Source of the DNA: Candidatus Caccousia avistercoris
Lineage (GTDB): Bacteria; Bacillota; Clostridia; Oscillospirales; Acutalibacteraceae
NCBI GenBank assembly: GCA_018715025.1
Contig: DVMK01000104.1
Coordinates: 1-12,001, forward strand
Direction of reading: 5' to 3'
Length of the DNA stretch: 12,001 nt
The notes beneath the pieces were generated by a model, which did not search any database, was not told the origin of the DNA, and saw nothing but the letters and a program-made list of their open reading frames with translations. The translations under genes were made by a program, and so were the position numbers. Shown one piece after another: positions 1 to 6,548 of the stretch. Each line of letters starts with the position of its first letter. Within the stretch, counting starts at the first letter, position 1.

Positions 1-1
1 G

Positions 2-115
2 GGCCAGCCGGAAAAGGGCGTTCCCCTGCTGCAGGAAGCCCGCCAGATTCCCACATGGCACTCCTGCTTTGCATACCAGCAGGCTTGCAACGATTTAAAG
101 GCAATGGGCCTGTAA
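2..115 (+). CDS. C-terminal fragment of a TPR-like protein (partial)
   Basis: The window opens inside a reading frame that ends at a TAA at 113-115; 37 residues are visible. They resemble the C-terminus of the next protein (135-890). Without gaps, about 13 of 37 residues match, including the EK, LL, H, F-x-Y-x-Q and K-A-x-G-L positions just before both stop codons. I infer a tandem paralogue of the same helical-repeat protein whose start lies left of the window. The tail alone contains no catalytic motif, so only the relationship to its neighbour is supported. The gap to the next start is 19 bases, which suggests co-transcription. Confidence 0.6.
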   Translation, partial: GQPEKGVPLLQEARQIPTWHSCFAYQQACNDLKAMGL

Positions 116-134
116 GGAAGCGAGGTAGTAAATT

Positions 135-890
135 ATGGTAAAACTGGATTATACCCTGCAGGAAGTGGAGGCCAAGCTGGAAAAGGACCCGGAAAACGCC
201 GACCTTTGGTACCAGAAGGGAATGGCCCTTTCCTACAACGAAAAGAAATATGAGGAGGCCGTGCAGGCCTTTACCACCGGCCTCATTTACAACCCCTTCC
301 ACGCCGGGCTGCGGCTGCAGCGCGGCCGGAAGTACACCACCCTGGACGACTACCGCACCGCCACCGCCGAAATCATGCTTGCCACCCGGCTGGACCCGGA
401 AAACTGGGACGCCTGGTACTACCTGGGCACCGCCCTTTACCTGGACGGCGAGTACGCCGAGTGCATGAAGGCGGAAAAGCGGGCCATGGAGGTTATGCGG
501 GCCCACGGGGTGGAAGAGCTGCCCTGCGCCATGAGCTGGTATTGGGAAGCCGCCATGAAGCTGGGCAAGAAGGAGGAGGCGGACAAAATCCTGGAATTGG
601 TGTACGAGGGGATCCCCTGCGGCAACCAGGACTATGTGGAGCGCCTTCTGCTGCAGAAGGGACTGCGGGACCCGGAAACCTTCCTGGATCCGGCCAACAA
701 CAAGGATCCCGAGCGGCCTGAGCTGTACTACATGACCACGGCCTTCGGCCTTTCGGACTACTACACCTACCGGGGCGAGCTGGAAAAATCCAACGAGCTT
801 TTGAAAAAGATTGCCGCCATGGATTGCTACCACGAAGCCTTTGTGTACAAGCAGACAAAGCAGGAAATGAAGGCGCGCGGGCTCTGCTGA
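135..890 (+). CDS. TPR-repeat protein of unknown role
   Basis: A 251-residue soluble protein with a GAGG ribosome site nine bases before the ATG. It has no signal peptide or membrane segment, so it is probably cytoplasmic. Three tetratricopeptide-type helical hairpins are recognisable at about residues 22-53, 57-87 and 91-124, with the usual W/Y-x-x-G-x-A-L and D/N-P spacing (for example WYQKGMAL and WYYLGTALYLDGEY). Further amphipathic helices follow at about 132-160 and 199-245. TPRs form protein-binding scaffolds; nothing here points to an enzyme. The preceding frame ends in a similar tail, so the two look like a tandem duplication. It lies 49 bases before the binding-protein gene with no visible terminator between, so it may share its transcript. 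A functional link to peptide uptake is only suggested by position. Confidence 0.8.
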   Translation: MVKLDYTLQEVEAKLEKDPENADLWYQKGMALSYNEKKYEEAVQAFTTGLIYNPFHAGLRLQRGRKYTTLDDYRTATAEIMLATRLDPENWDAWYYLGTALYLDGEYAECMKAEKRAMEVMRAHGVEELPCAMSWYWEAAMKLGKKEEADKILELVYEGIPCGNQDYVERLLLQKGLRDPETFLDPANNKDPERPELYYMTTAFGLSDYYTYRGELEKSNELLKKIAAMDCYHEAFVYKQTKQEMKARGLC

Positions 891-939
891 GCCTTGGGCT
901 ATGCCTGGATTTCAAGAAAAGCAAGGAGGAAAGCCATTC

Positions 940-2577
940 ATGAAAAAGCTATTGGCCCTGCTGCTGACAGCCGTTATGAGCGTTACCATGCTGACGGCCT
1001 GCGGCGGAAACGAAACCGCATCCACCACAGAGGAAACAGCGTCTGCCGCCGGCAGCACCGCAGAAAGCGGCGCCGGAGGGGAAGAGGAGGTCGCCTACAA
1101 GGACACCCTCGTGCTGGTAACCGCCACCGACCAGAACTACATGGACGGGCAGATGAACAACACCAACGAAAAGATTCTCCGCATGGCCTATTCCAGCCTG
1201 GTGCGCAAGGACCCGGTCACCAACGAAACGGTGGGCGACCTGGCCGAAAGCTGGGAGGTTTCTGACGATGGCCTCACCTGGACCTTCCACCTGCGCCAGG
1301 GCGTGAAGTTCCACAACGGCAAAGAGCTGACCGCCAAAGACGTAAAGGCCTCTTACGACCGCCTGCTGAACGAGGACGACCCTGTTCGCTACACCAGCAC
1401 CATGAACATTATTGAGAGCTGCGAAATTGTGGACGACTACACCGTCACCCTCAGCACCGCAGAGCCCACCGCCGCCCTGCTGCCCAACCTGCTGCACCGG
1501 GCGAACCTGATTCTGGACGCCGACTACATTGAGCAGTACGGCAAAGAGCTGGGCCTCACCGCCGAATCCATCAACGGCACCGGCCCCTACAAGATTACCA
1601 CCTGGAACCAGGGCGAGCTGATGGTGGGCGAAGCCTTCGAGGATTACTACGGAGGCGTCCCCGCCACCAAGTACATTGAAATTCAGATTATGCCCGAGGC
1701 TTCCTCCCGCGCCATCGCCCTGGAAACCGGCGAGTGCGACATTGCCGACGGCCTCACCACCGAGGACATTGACAACTTCCGCAACATGGAGGGCTTCACC
1801 GTCCAGCAGTTCGAGAGCAACGGCGTGCACCTGTACCAGTTCAACTGCGCCAACGAATACCTGGACGACCCGAAGGTGCGCCAGGCCATTCTGTACGCGG
1901 TGGATATGGAAACCATTGTGAACGCCCTGTACGCCCCCAAGGGAGAAACCATCTGCGACGCGCCCCTGAACCCCAACGTGTGGGGCTACAGCTCGCTGGG
2001 CGTCATCCCCTACGACCCGGAAAAGGCCAAGTCCCTTCTGGCAGAGGCCGGGTACCCGGACGGGTTTGAAATGGACGTTATGATTGTGCAGAGCTACGAC
2101 AAGGCGCTGGAATCCGCTGAGATGATCAAGGCCCAGCTGGAAGAGGTGGGCATTACCATGAACATTGACGTGGTGGAAACCGCCGTGTTCAACGAGGCCT
2201 TCACCCAGACTGTGCGCGGCGGCGACGGCAATTTCCCCTGGGCCATGTTCATCATCGGCCAGGGCCCCGGCACCTGCGATGCAGACGGTATGCGCCGCTA
2301 CTACACCACCGAGGGCGAGACCAACGCCAACAACTACGGCTGGTATTCCAACGAGGAAGTGGATCAGCTGCTGCTGGATGCTTCCCGCGAGATGGATGAA
2401 GAAAAGCGCCTGGCGCTTTACAAGGATGTTATGGAGATTGTCTGGCTGGAGGATCCGGCCGGCATGTGGATGAACAACCGGGCCACCTTCTACTGCATGA
2501 GCGACAAGGTGGAGGACTTCCGCGTGGACGTCCGCAACGCCGTTGACTTCTCCGCTGTGCGCGTGCGCGCGGACTGA
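940..2577 (+). CDS. Peptide ABC transporter substrate-binding lipoprotein (SBP_bac_5, DppA/OppA type)
   Basis: A 545-residue extracytoplasmic solute receptor that would capture peptides and deliver them to the permeases encoded downstream. The N-terminus is a lipoprotein signal: MKK, a hydrophobic stretch (residues 4-20) and the lipobox L-T-A-C with Cys21 as the lipidated residue. A Ser/Thr/Glu/Ala-rich linker (about 22-50) follows. The family 5 signature lies at about 101-143, including LAESWEVSDDGLTWTFHLR and the VKFHNGKELTAKDV stretch. The length fits the family. The frame is open back to an ATG at 901, but I chose 940 because AAGGAGGA (923-930) sits just before it and the signal peptide starts there. 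Peptide is the usual ligand; nickel, sugar or other ligands occur in this family and cannot be excluded. A terminator hairpin follows the gene. Confidence 0.9.
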   Translation: MKKLLALLLTAVMSVTMLTACGGNETASTTEETASAAGSTAESGAGGEEEVAYKDTLVLVTATDQNYMDGQMNNTNEKILRMAYSSLVRKDPVTNETVGDLAESWEVSDDGLTWTFHLRQGVKFHNGKELTAKDVKASYDRLLNEDDPVRYTSTMNIIESCEIVDDYTVTLSTAEPTAALLPNLLHRANLILDADYIEQYGKELGLTAESINGTGPYKITTWNQGELMVGEAFEDYYGGVPATKYIEIQIMPEASSRAIALETGECDIADGLTTEDIDNFRNMEGFTVQQFESNGVHLYQFNCANEYLDDPKVRQAILYAVDMETIVNALYAPKGETICDAPLNPNVWGYSSLGVIPYDPEKAKSLLAEAGYPDGFEMDVMIVQSYDKALESAEMIKAQLEEVGITMNIDVVETAVFNEAFTQTVRGGDGNFPWAMFIIGQGPGTCDADGMRRYYTTEGETNANNYGWYSNEEVDQLLLDASREMDEEKRLALYKDVMEIVWLEDPAGMWMNNRATFYCMSDKVEDFRVDVRNAVDFSAVRVRAD

Positions 2578-2630
2578 GCACCTGTCCAATAACTGCCAGT
2601 AACAGAAAAAAGCATTTTGCAATATGCTGC

Positions 2631-2668
2631 GGCCGGTTGGATCAGAGAATGAGCCAACCGGCCTTTTT
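2631..2668 (+). terminator. Rho-independent terminator or attenuator between binding-protein and permease genes
   Basis: A perfect 10-bp stem, GGCCGGTTGG (2631-2640) with CCAACCGGCC (2654-2663), encloses a 13-base loop and is followed directly by TTTTT (2664-2668). This is a classic intrinsic terminator on the + strand. It starts 53 bases after the binding-protein stop and ends 47 bases before the permease start. I see no convincing -35/-10 pair in the remaining spacer (2669-2715), so I infer partial read-through, giving more binding protein than membrane components. An internal promoter that I failed to recognise is the alternative. Confidence 0.85.
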
Positions 2669-2715
2669 GGAATTTGGCGTACATTTTCGCATTCTTGCCA
2701 CCTGGGAGGAAATTT

Positions 2716-3639
2716 ATGATCAAATATGTATTGAAGCGCCTCCTGCAGCTGATAGGGACGCTGTTTGTCATTTCCATCATCACCTTCCTGATGGTGCGTC
2801 TGATCCCAGGGGACCCGCTTACCACCCTGTACGGGATTGAGGACAGCGACCCCGCTTACATGGCGCACCAACGGGAAGTCTACGGGCTGAACGACCCCCT
2901 GTACGAGCAATACCTGCGTTACCTGAACGGGATTCTCCACGGCGACCTGGGCGAATCCATTCAGACCCACAAGCCCATTGTGGAAGAGCTGGCCAACCGG
3001 TACCAGTACACCCTGCTTCTTTCGGTGGGCGGCACGCTCATCGGCGGCGCGCTGGGCATTATTTTCGGCATGATTGCCGCCGTGTGCCACAACAAGCTGG
3101 GCGACAGCATCGTTATGGTCATTTCCATGCTGGCCGTTTCCACCCCCACCTTTTTCCTGGCGCTGCTGCTGCAGCTTGTCTTTGCCGTCTGGCTTGGGGT
3201 GCTGCCCAGCGGCGGCATGCGCGGCCTTGAGTACGCCATTTTGCCCATGGCCGCCCTGGGCCTGCACGCTGTAGGCATGATCGCCCGCACCACCCGTTCT
3301 TCCATGCTGGACGTGATCAACCAGGACTACATCCGCACCTCCCGCTCCCGGGGCATTTCCAAGTGGAAAATCATTACCTCCCACGCCTTCCGCAACGCCC
3401 TCATCCCCATTCTCACCGCCATTGGGCTGCGCTTCGGCTCGTTTATGGCCGGTTCCGCCCTGGTGGAAACGGTGTTCTCCATCCCCGGCGTGGGCAGGTT
3501 CCTAATTGACGGCGTGGGCAACCGGGACTACCCTGTCATCCAGAGTACCATCCTGGTGCTGGCCGCTTCCTTCGTCATCATCAACACGCTGGTGGATCTG
3601 CTCTACGCCCTTGTGGATCCCCGTGTAAAATACGAATAA
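2716..3639 (+). CDS. dppB: Peptide ABC transporter permease, DppB/OppB type
   Basis: A 307-residue integral membrane protein forming half of the importer channel. The N-terminus (KYVLKRLLQLIGTLFVISI) has the family's positive stretch leading into the first membrane helix, then the R-L-I-P-G-D-P motif at 28-34. More hydrophobic segments lie at about 99-124, 131-162, 172-190, 229-250 and 275-300. The cytoplasmic coupling (EAA) loop is at about 205-232 with the pattern RTSRSRGISKWKIITSHAFR, ending in N-A-L-I-P. The C-terminus, D-P-R-V-K-Y, is typical. I chose the ATG at 2716 because GGGAGGA (2704-2710) precedes it; the upstream TTG at 2674 in the same frame lacks a ribosome site. The dppC-type gene follows after 13 bases. 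The symbol marks family type, since dipeptide versus oligopeptide specificity cannot be read from the sequence. Confidence 0.92.
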   Translation: MIKYVLKRLLQLIGTLFVISIITFLMVRLIPGDPLTTLYGIEDSDPAYMAHQREVYGLNDPLYEQYLRYLNGILHGDLGESIQTHKPIVEELANRYQYTLLLSVGGTLIGGALGIIFGMIAAVCHNKLGDSIVMVISMLAVSTPTFFLALLLQLVFAVWLGVLPSGGMRGLEYAILPMAALGLHAVGMIARTTRSSMLDVINQDYIRTSRSRGISKWKIITSHAFRNALIPILTAIGLRFGSFMAGSALVETVFSIPGVGRFLIDGVGNRDYPVIQSTILVLAASFVIINTLVDLLYALVDPRVKYE

Positions 3640-3652
3640 GGAGGTGTGGGGA

Positions 3653-4495
3653 ATGTTTGACAAAAGCGTATGGCGGCGTTTCCTGAAAAGGAAATCCTCC
3701 ATTATTGGAAGCGTAATCCTTCTGTTCTTTTTCTTCGGCGCCATTTTCGGGCCCCTTCTCTGCACCCAGGATCCCCTGGGGCAGGACGTGGCCAACATGC
3801 ACCAGTGGCCCAGCCTGGAGCACTGGTTCGGCACCGACTACCTGGGCCGCGACATTTTCACCCGCATTGTGTACGGCGCCCGCATTTCGCTGACCCTCAG
3901 CTTTACCGGCGTCATCAGCGGTTCTATTGTGGGCATTCTGCTGGGCGTGTGCGCCGGCTTCTTCGGCAAGGCGGTGGACTCGCTGATTTCGCGCCTGCTT
4001 GACATTATGCTGGCCTTCCCCGGCCTGCTGCTGGCCATTATGATTGTGGCCATTATGGGCAAGGGCCTGTTCAACACGGCGGTGGCCATTGCGGTGTTTT
4101 CCATTCCCGGCGTGGCCCGCATGGTGCGCAGCGTGGTCATCAGCCTGCGCAGCTCTGAGTACATCAGCGCCTGCCGGGTCATGGGCGCGTCCAGCCTGCG
4201 CATCCTGTTCACCCACATCATCCCCAACTCCATTTCCCAAATCATCGTAAACATTACGCTGAACCTGGGCACCGCCATTCTCACCGCCTCCTCCCTTTCC
4301 TTCCTGGGGCTGGGCGTGCAGGCGCCCGAGCCGGAGTGGGGCGCCATGCTCAGCAAGGCCCGCGAAGTGGTGCGCATGTACCCCTTCGAGGCGCTGTTCC
4401 CGGGCATTGCCATCACCCTGGTGGTGCTGAGCTTCAGCCTGGTGGGCGACGGCCTGCGGGACGCCCTGGATCCCAAGCTGAAAAACCGGTCTTGA
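3653..4495 (+). CDS. dppC: Peptide ABC transporter permease, DppC/OppC type
   Basis: A 280-residue membrane protein, partner of the preceding permease. An N-terminal cytoplasmic stretch (W-R-R-F-L-K-R-K) leads into the first helix (about 17-36). The family hallmark H-W-F-G-T-D-Y-L-G-R-D-I-F-T-R at 57-71 is intact. Membrane segments follow at about 80-104, 117-137, 140-157, 196-218 and 247-268. The EAA coupling loop is near 168-192, and the conserved SFLGLGVQAPEPEWGAML lies at 215-232. I chose ATG 3653 because AAGGAGG (3638-3644), which overlaps the upstream stop, is spaced eight bases from it; the GTG at 3644 lies inside that ribosome site. The next gene starts nine bases after the stop. All expected features are present, so it should be functional. 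Confidence 0.92.
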   Translation: MFDKSVWRRFLKRKSSIIGSVILLFFFFGAIFGPLLCTQDPLGQDVANMHQWPSLEHWFGTDYLGRDIFTRIVYGARISLTLSFTGVISGSIVGILLGVCAGFFGKAVDSLISRLLDIMLAFPGLLLAIMIVAIMGKGLFNTAVAIAVFSIPGVARMVRSVVISLRSSEYISACRVMGASSLRILFTHIIPNSISQIIVNITLNLGTAILTASSLSFLGLGVQAPEPEWGAMLSKAREVVRMYPFEALFPGIAITLVVLSFSLVGDGLRDALDPKLKNRS

Positions 4496-4504
4496 GGTGG
4501 AACT

Positions 4505-5518
4505 ATGGAAGAAAATGTGATTATGGAAGAAAACCTGCTGGAAATTAAAAACCTGAAAACCTATTTTTACACGGAAGAGGGCACCGTCATGGCGGTGGAC
4601 GGCCTTGACCTCACCCTGAAGGAGGGGGAAACCCTGGCCGTGGTGGGCGAGTCCGGCTGCGGAAAAAGCGTTACCTCCCTCTCCATTCTGGGGCTCATCC
4701 CCTCTCCGCCTGGAAAGATCGAATCCGGCGAAATCCTTTTCCGCGGGGAAGATCTGCTGAAAAAATCGGAAAAAGAGATGCGGAAGATCCGCGGGAACGA
4801 AATTTCCATGATTTTCCAGGAACCCCTCACCTCGCTGAACCCGGTGTTCACGGTGGGCGACCAGATTATGGGCTCGATTATGCTGCACCAGCATTTGAAG
4901 AAAAAGGAAGCCCGGGCCAAGGCCATTGAAATGCTGCGCCTCGTGGGCATCCCCACCCCGGAAAAGGCGGTGGACGACTACCCCCACCAGCTTTCCGGCG
5001 GTATGCGCCAGCGGGTCATGATCGCCATGGCCCTTTCCTGCCAGCCCAGCATTCTGATTGCCGACGAGCCCACCACCGCCCTGGACGTTACCATTCAGGC
5101 GCAGATTCTGCGGCTTCTGGCCGACATTAAGAAGCGCATGAACACGGCCATCATCCTCATCACCCACGACCTGGGCATTGTGGCGCAGGTGGCCCAGAAC
5201 GTGGTGGTCATGTACGCCGGCGAGGCGGTGGAATACGCGGACGTGAACGCCATCTTTGAAAAGCCGCTGCACCCGTACACAGAAGGGCTGCTCAAGTCCA
5301 TTCCGGTTATGGGGGAAAAGCGGGAGCGGCTTTACAGCATAGAGGGCATGGTGCCCAACCAGAAGAATTACCCCAAGGGCTGCCGCTTCGCCCCCCGCTG
5401 CGAATACGCCATGGAGATCTGCCAGGAATGCAAGCCAGAGCTGACGGACATGGAGGGCGGCCGCCGTGTCCGCTGCTGGAAATACAGCAAGGAGGAGGAG
5501 ACGAATGGAGAACAGTAA
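4505..5518 (+). CDS. dppD: Peptide ABC transporter ATPase, DppD/OppD type
   Basis: A 337-residue cytoplasmic ATPase that powers the importer as a heterodimer with the next protein. Motifs in order: Walker A GESGCGKS (48-55), Q-loop Gln105 in FQEPLTSLNP, ABC signature LSGGMRQ (163-169), Walker B ILIADE (183-188) with the catalytic Glu, and the switch His221. The C-terminal oligopeptide-transporter domain follows, with HPYTEGLL (256-263) and cysteines C293, C299, C306 and C324 (plus C309). Such a four-cysteine pattern is reported to hold a [4Fe-4S] cluster in a mycobacterial OppD; the same role here is inference. GAGGTGG lies four bases before the first ATG, a short spacing; a second in-frame ATG at 4523 has no better site. 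The 3' end overlaps the next gene by 14 bases. Confidence 0.93.
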   Translation: MEENVIMEENLLEIKNLKTYFYTEEGTVMAVDGLDLTLKEGETLAVVGESGCGKSVTSLSILGLIPSPPGKIESGEILFRGEDLLKKSEKEMRKIRGNEISMIFQEPLTSLNPVFTVGDQIMGSIMLHQHLKKKEARAKAIEMLRLVGIPTPEKAVDDYPHQLSGGMRQRVMIAMALSCQPSILIADEPTTALDVTIQAQILRLLADIKKRMNTAIILITHDLGIVAQVAQNVVVMYAGEAVEYADVNAIFEKPLHPYTEGLLKSIPVMGEKRERLYSIEGMVPNQKNYPKGCRFAPRCEYAMEICQECKPELTDMEGGRRVRCWKYSKEEETNGEQ

Positions 5519-6548
5519 GGTACTCCTCGATGTGAAGGATCTGAAAATCTATTACCCCATCAAATACAAGGCGAAGGGCTCGTTCTTTCGGAAGAAGGGC
5601 TTTGTAAAGGCGGTGGACGGCATCAGCTTCCAGGTGCACGAGGGCGAAACCTTCGGCATTGTGGGCGAGTCCGGCTGCGGCAAGTCTACCACAGGCCACG
5701 CCATTGTGCGCCTTCTGAAGCCGTACTCCGGCAGCATCCGTTTTGAAGGGCGGGATATTTTCGCCAAAGAGGACGGGGCGGACAAAAAGGAATGGGCCAA
5801 GAAAATCGAGATTATTTTCCAGGACCCCTATTCCTCCCTGGACCCGCGCTTCACCGTGGGCCGCTGCATTGAAGAGCCGCTGAAGGTGCACGGCATGGGC
5901 AGCGCCAAAGAGCGCAAAGAGAAGGTGCTGAGCCTGATGCACGACGTGGGCCTGGCCCCCGAAAATTACACCAAGTTCCCCCACGAGTTTTCCGGCGGCC
6001 AGCGGCAGCGCATCGGCGTGGCCCGCGCCCTGACGCTGAACCCTTCCATCATTGTCTGCGACGAGCCTGTTTCCGCCCTGGACGTTTCCATTCAGGCGCA
6101 GATTCTGAACCTGATGCAGGACCTGCAGAAAAAATACCATTTGAGCTACATTTTTATTTCCCATAACCTGAGCGTGGTCAACCATATCTGCGACCGCATT
6201 GCCGTCATGTACCTGGGCCATATTGTAGAGCTGGCGGAAAAGGACGAGCTGTTCGACAACCCGAAGCACCCCTACACCCAGGCGCTGCTGGACGTGATCC
6301 CCATTCCCGACCCGAAGCGGAAGAGCCTGACCCGGGTGCTGGAGGGCGACGTGCCCAGCCAGATCAACCCGCCCTCCGGCTGCTGCTTCCACACCAGGTG
6401 CCCCTCCGCCTGCGAGCGGTGCAAAAGGGAAGCGCCTGCCAGCACCGAGATTTCCCCGGGCCATTTCGTTGCCTGCCACCTGTACGACGGCAAGGGGGGA
6501 ATGGGCCCGGCGCTGCGGGAAAACAAAGAAAAGGAGCCTGAGGTATGA
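5505..6548 (+). CDS. dppF: Peptide ABC transporter ATPase, DppF/OppF type
   Basis: A 347-residue second ATPase of the importer. It has Walker A GESGCGKS (54-61), Q-loop Gln106 in FQDPYSSLDPR, signature FSGGQRQ (162-168), Walker B IIVCDE (182-187) and His220. The extended N-terminal Y-Y-P-I-K and F-F-R-K-K-G segment is typical of the DppF/OppF branch. The C-terminal domain keeps cysteines at 293, 299, 306 and 324, the same spacing as in the partner ATPase, plus C294 and C303. ATG 5505 is chosen because GGAGGAGGAG (5491-5500) precedes it; the frame is open upstream to 5466 but without a comparable site. It overlaps the dppD-type stop by 14 bases and shares ATGA with the S9 peptidase gene, so translation of all three is probably coupled. 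Confidence 0.93.
   Translation: MENSKVLLDVKDLKIYYPIKYKAKGSFFRKKGFVKAVDGISFQVHEGETFGIVGESGCGKSTTGHAIVRLLKPYSGSIRFEGRDIFAKEDGADKKEWAKKIEIIFQDPYSSLDPRFTVGRCIEEPLKVHGMGSAKERKEKVLSLMHDVGLAPENYTKFPHEFSGGQRQRIGVARALTLNPSIIVCDEPVSALDVSIQAQILNLMQDLQKKYHLSYIFISHNLSVVNHICDRIAVMYLGHIVELAEKDELFDNPKHPYTQALLDVIPIPDPKRKSLTRVLEGDVPSQINPPSGCCFHTRCPSACERCKREAPASTEISPGHFVACHLYDGKGGMGPALRENKEKEPEV

Noticed and set aside
901..939. Upstream ATG start for the binding protein
   Set aside because: It would put 13 polar residues before a perfect lipoprotein signal peptide. The ribosome site AAGGAGGA serves the ATG at 940.
2674..2715. Upstream TTG start for the first permease
   Set aside because: It has no ribosome site and adds 14 residues before a typical permease N-terminus, while GGGAGGA sits at proper distance from the ATG at 2716.
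949..3384. Very long minus-strand open frame (811 codons) opposite the binding-protein and permease genes
   Set aside because: It mirrors two well-supported genes and the terminator between them, is rich in His, Gly, Val and Ala as expected from reversed GC-rich codons, and has no recognisable domain. It is an antisense shadow.
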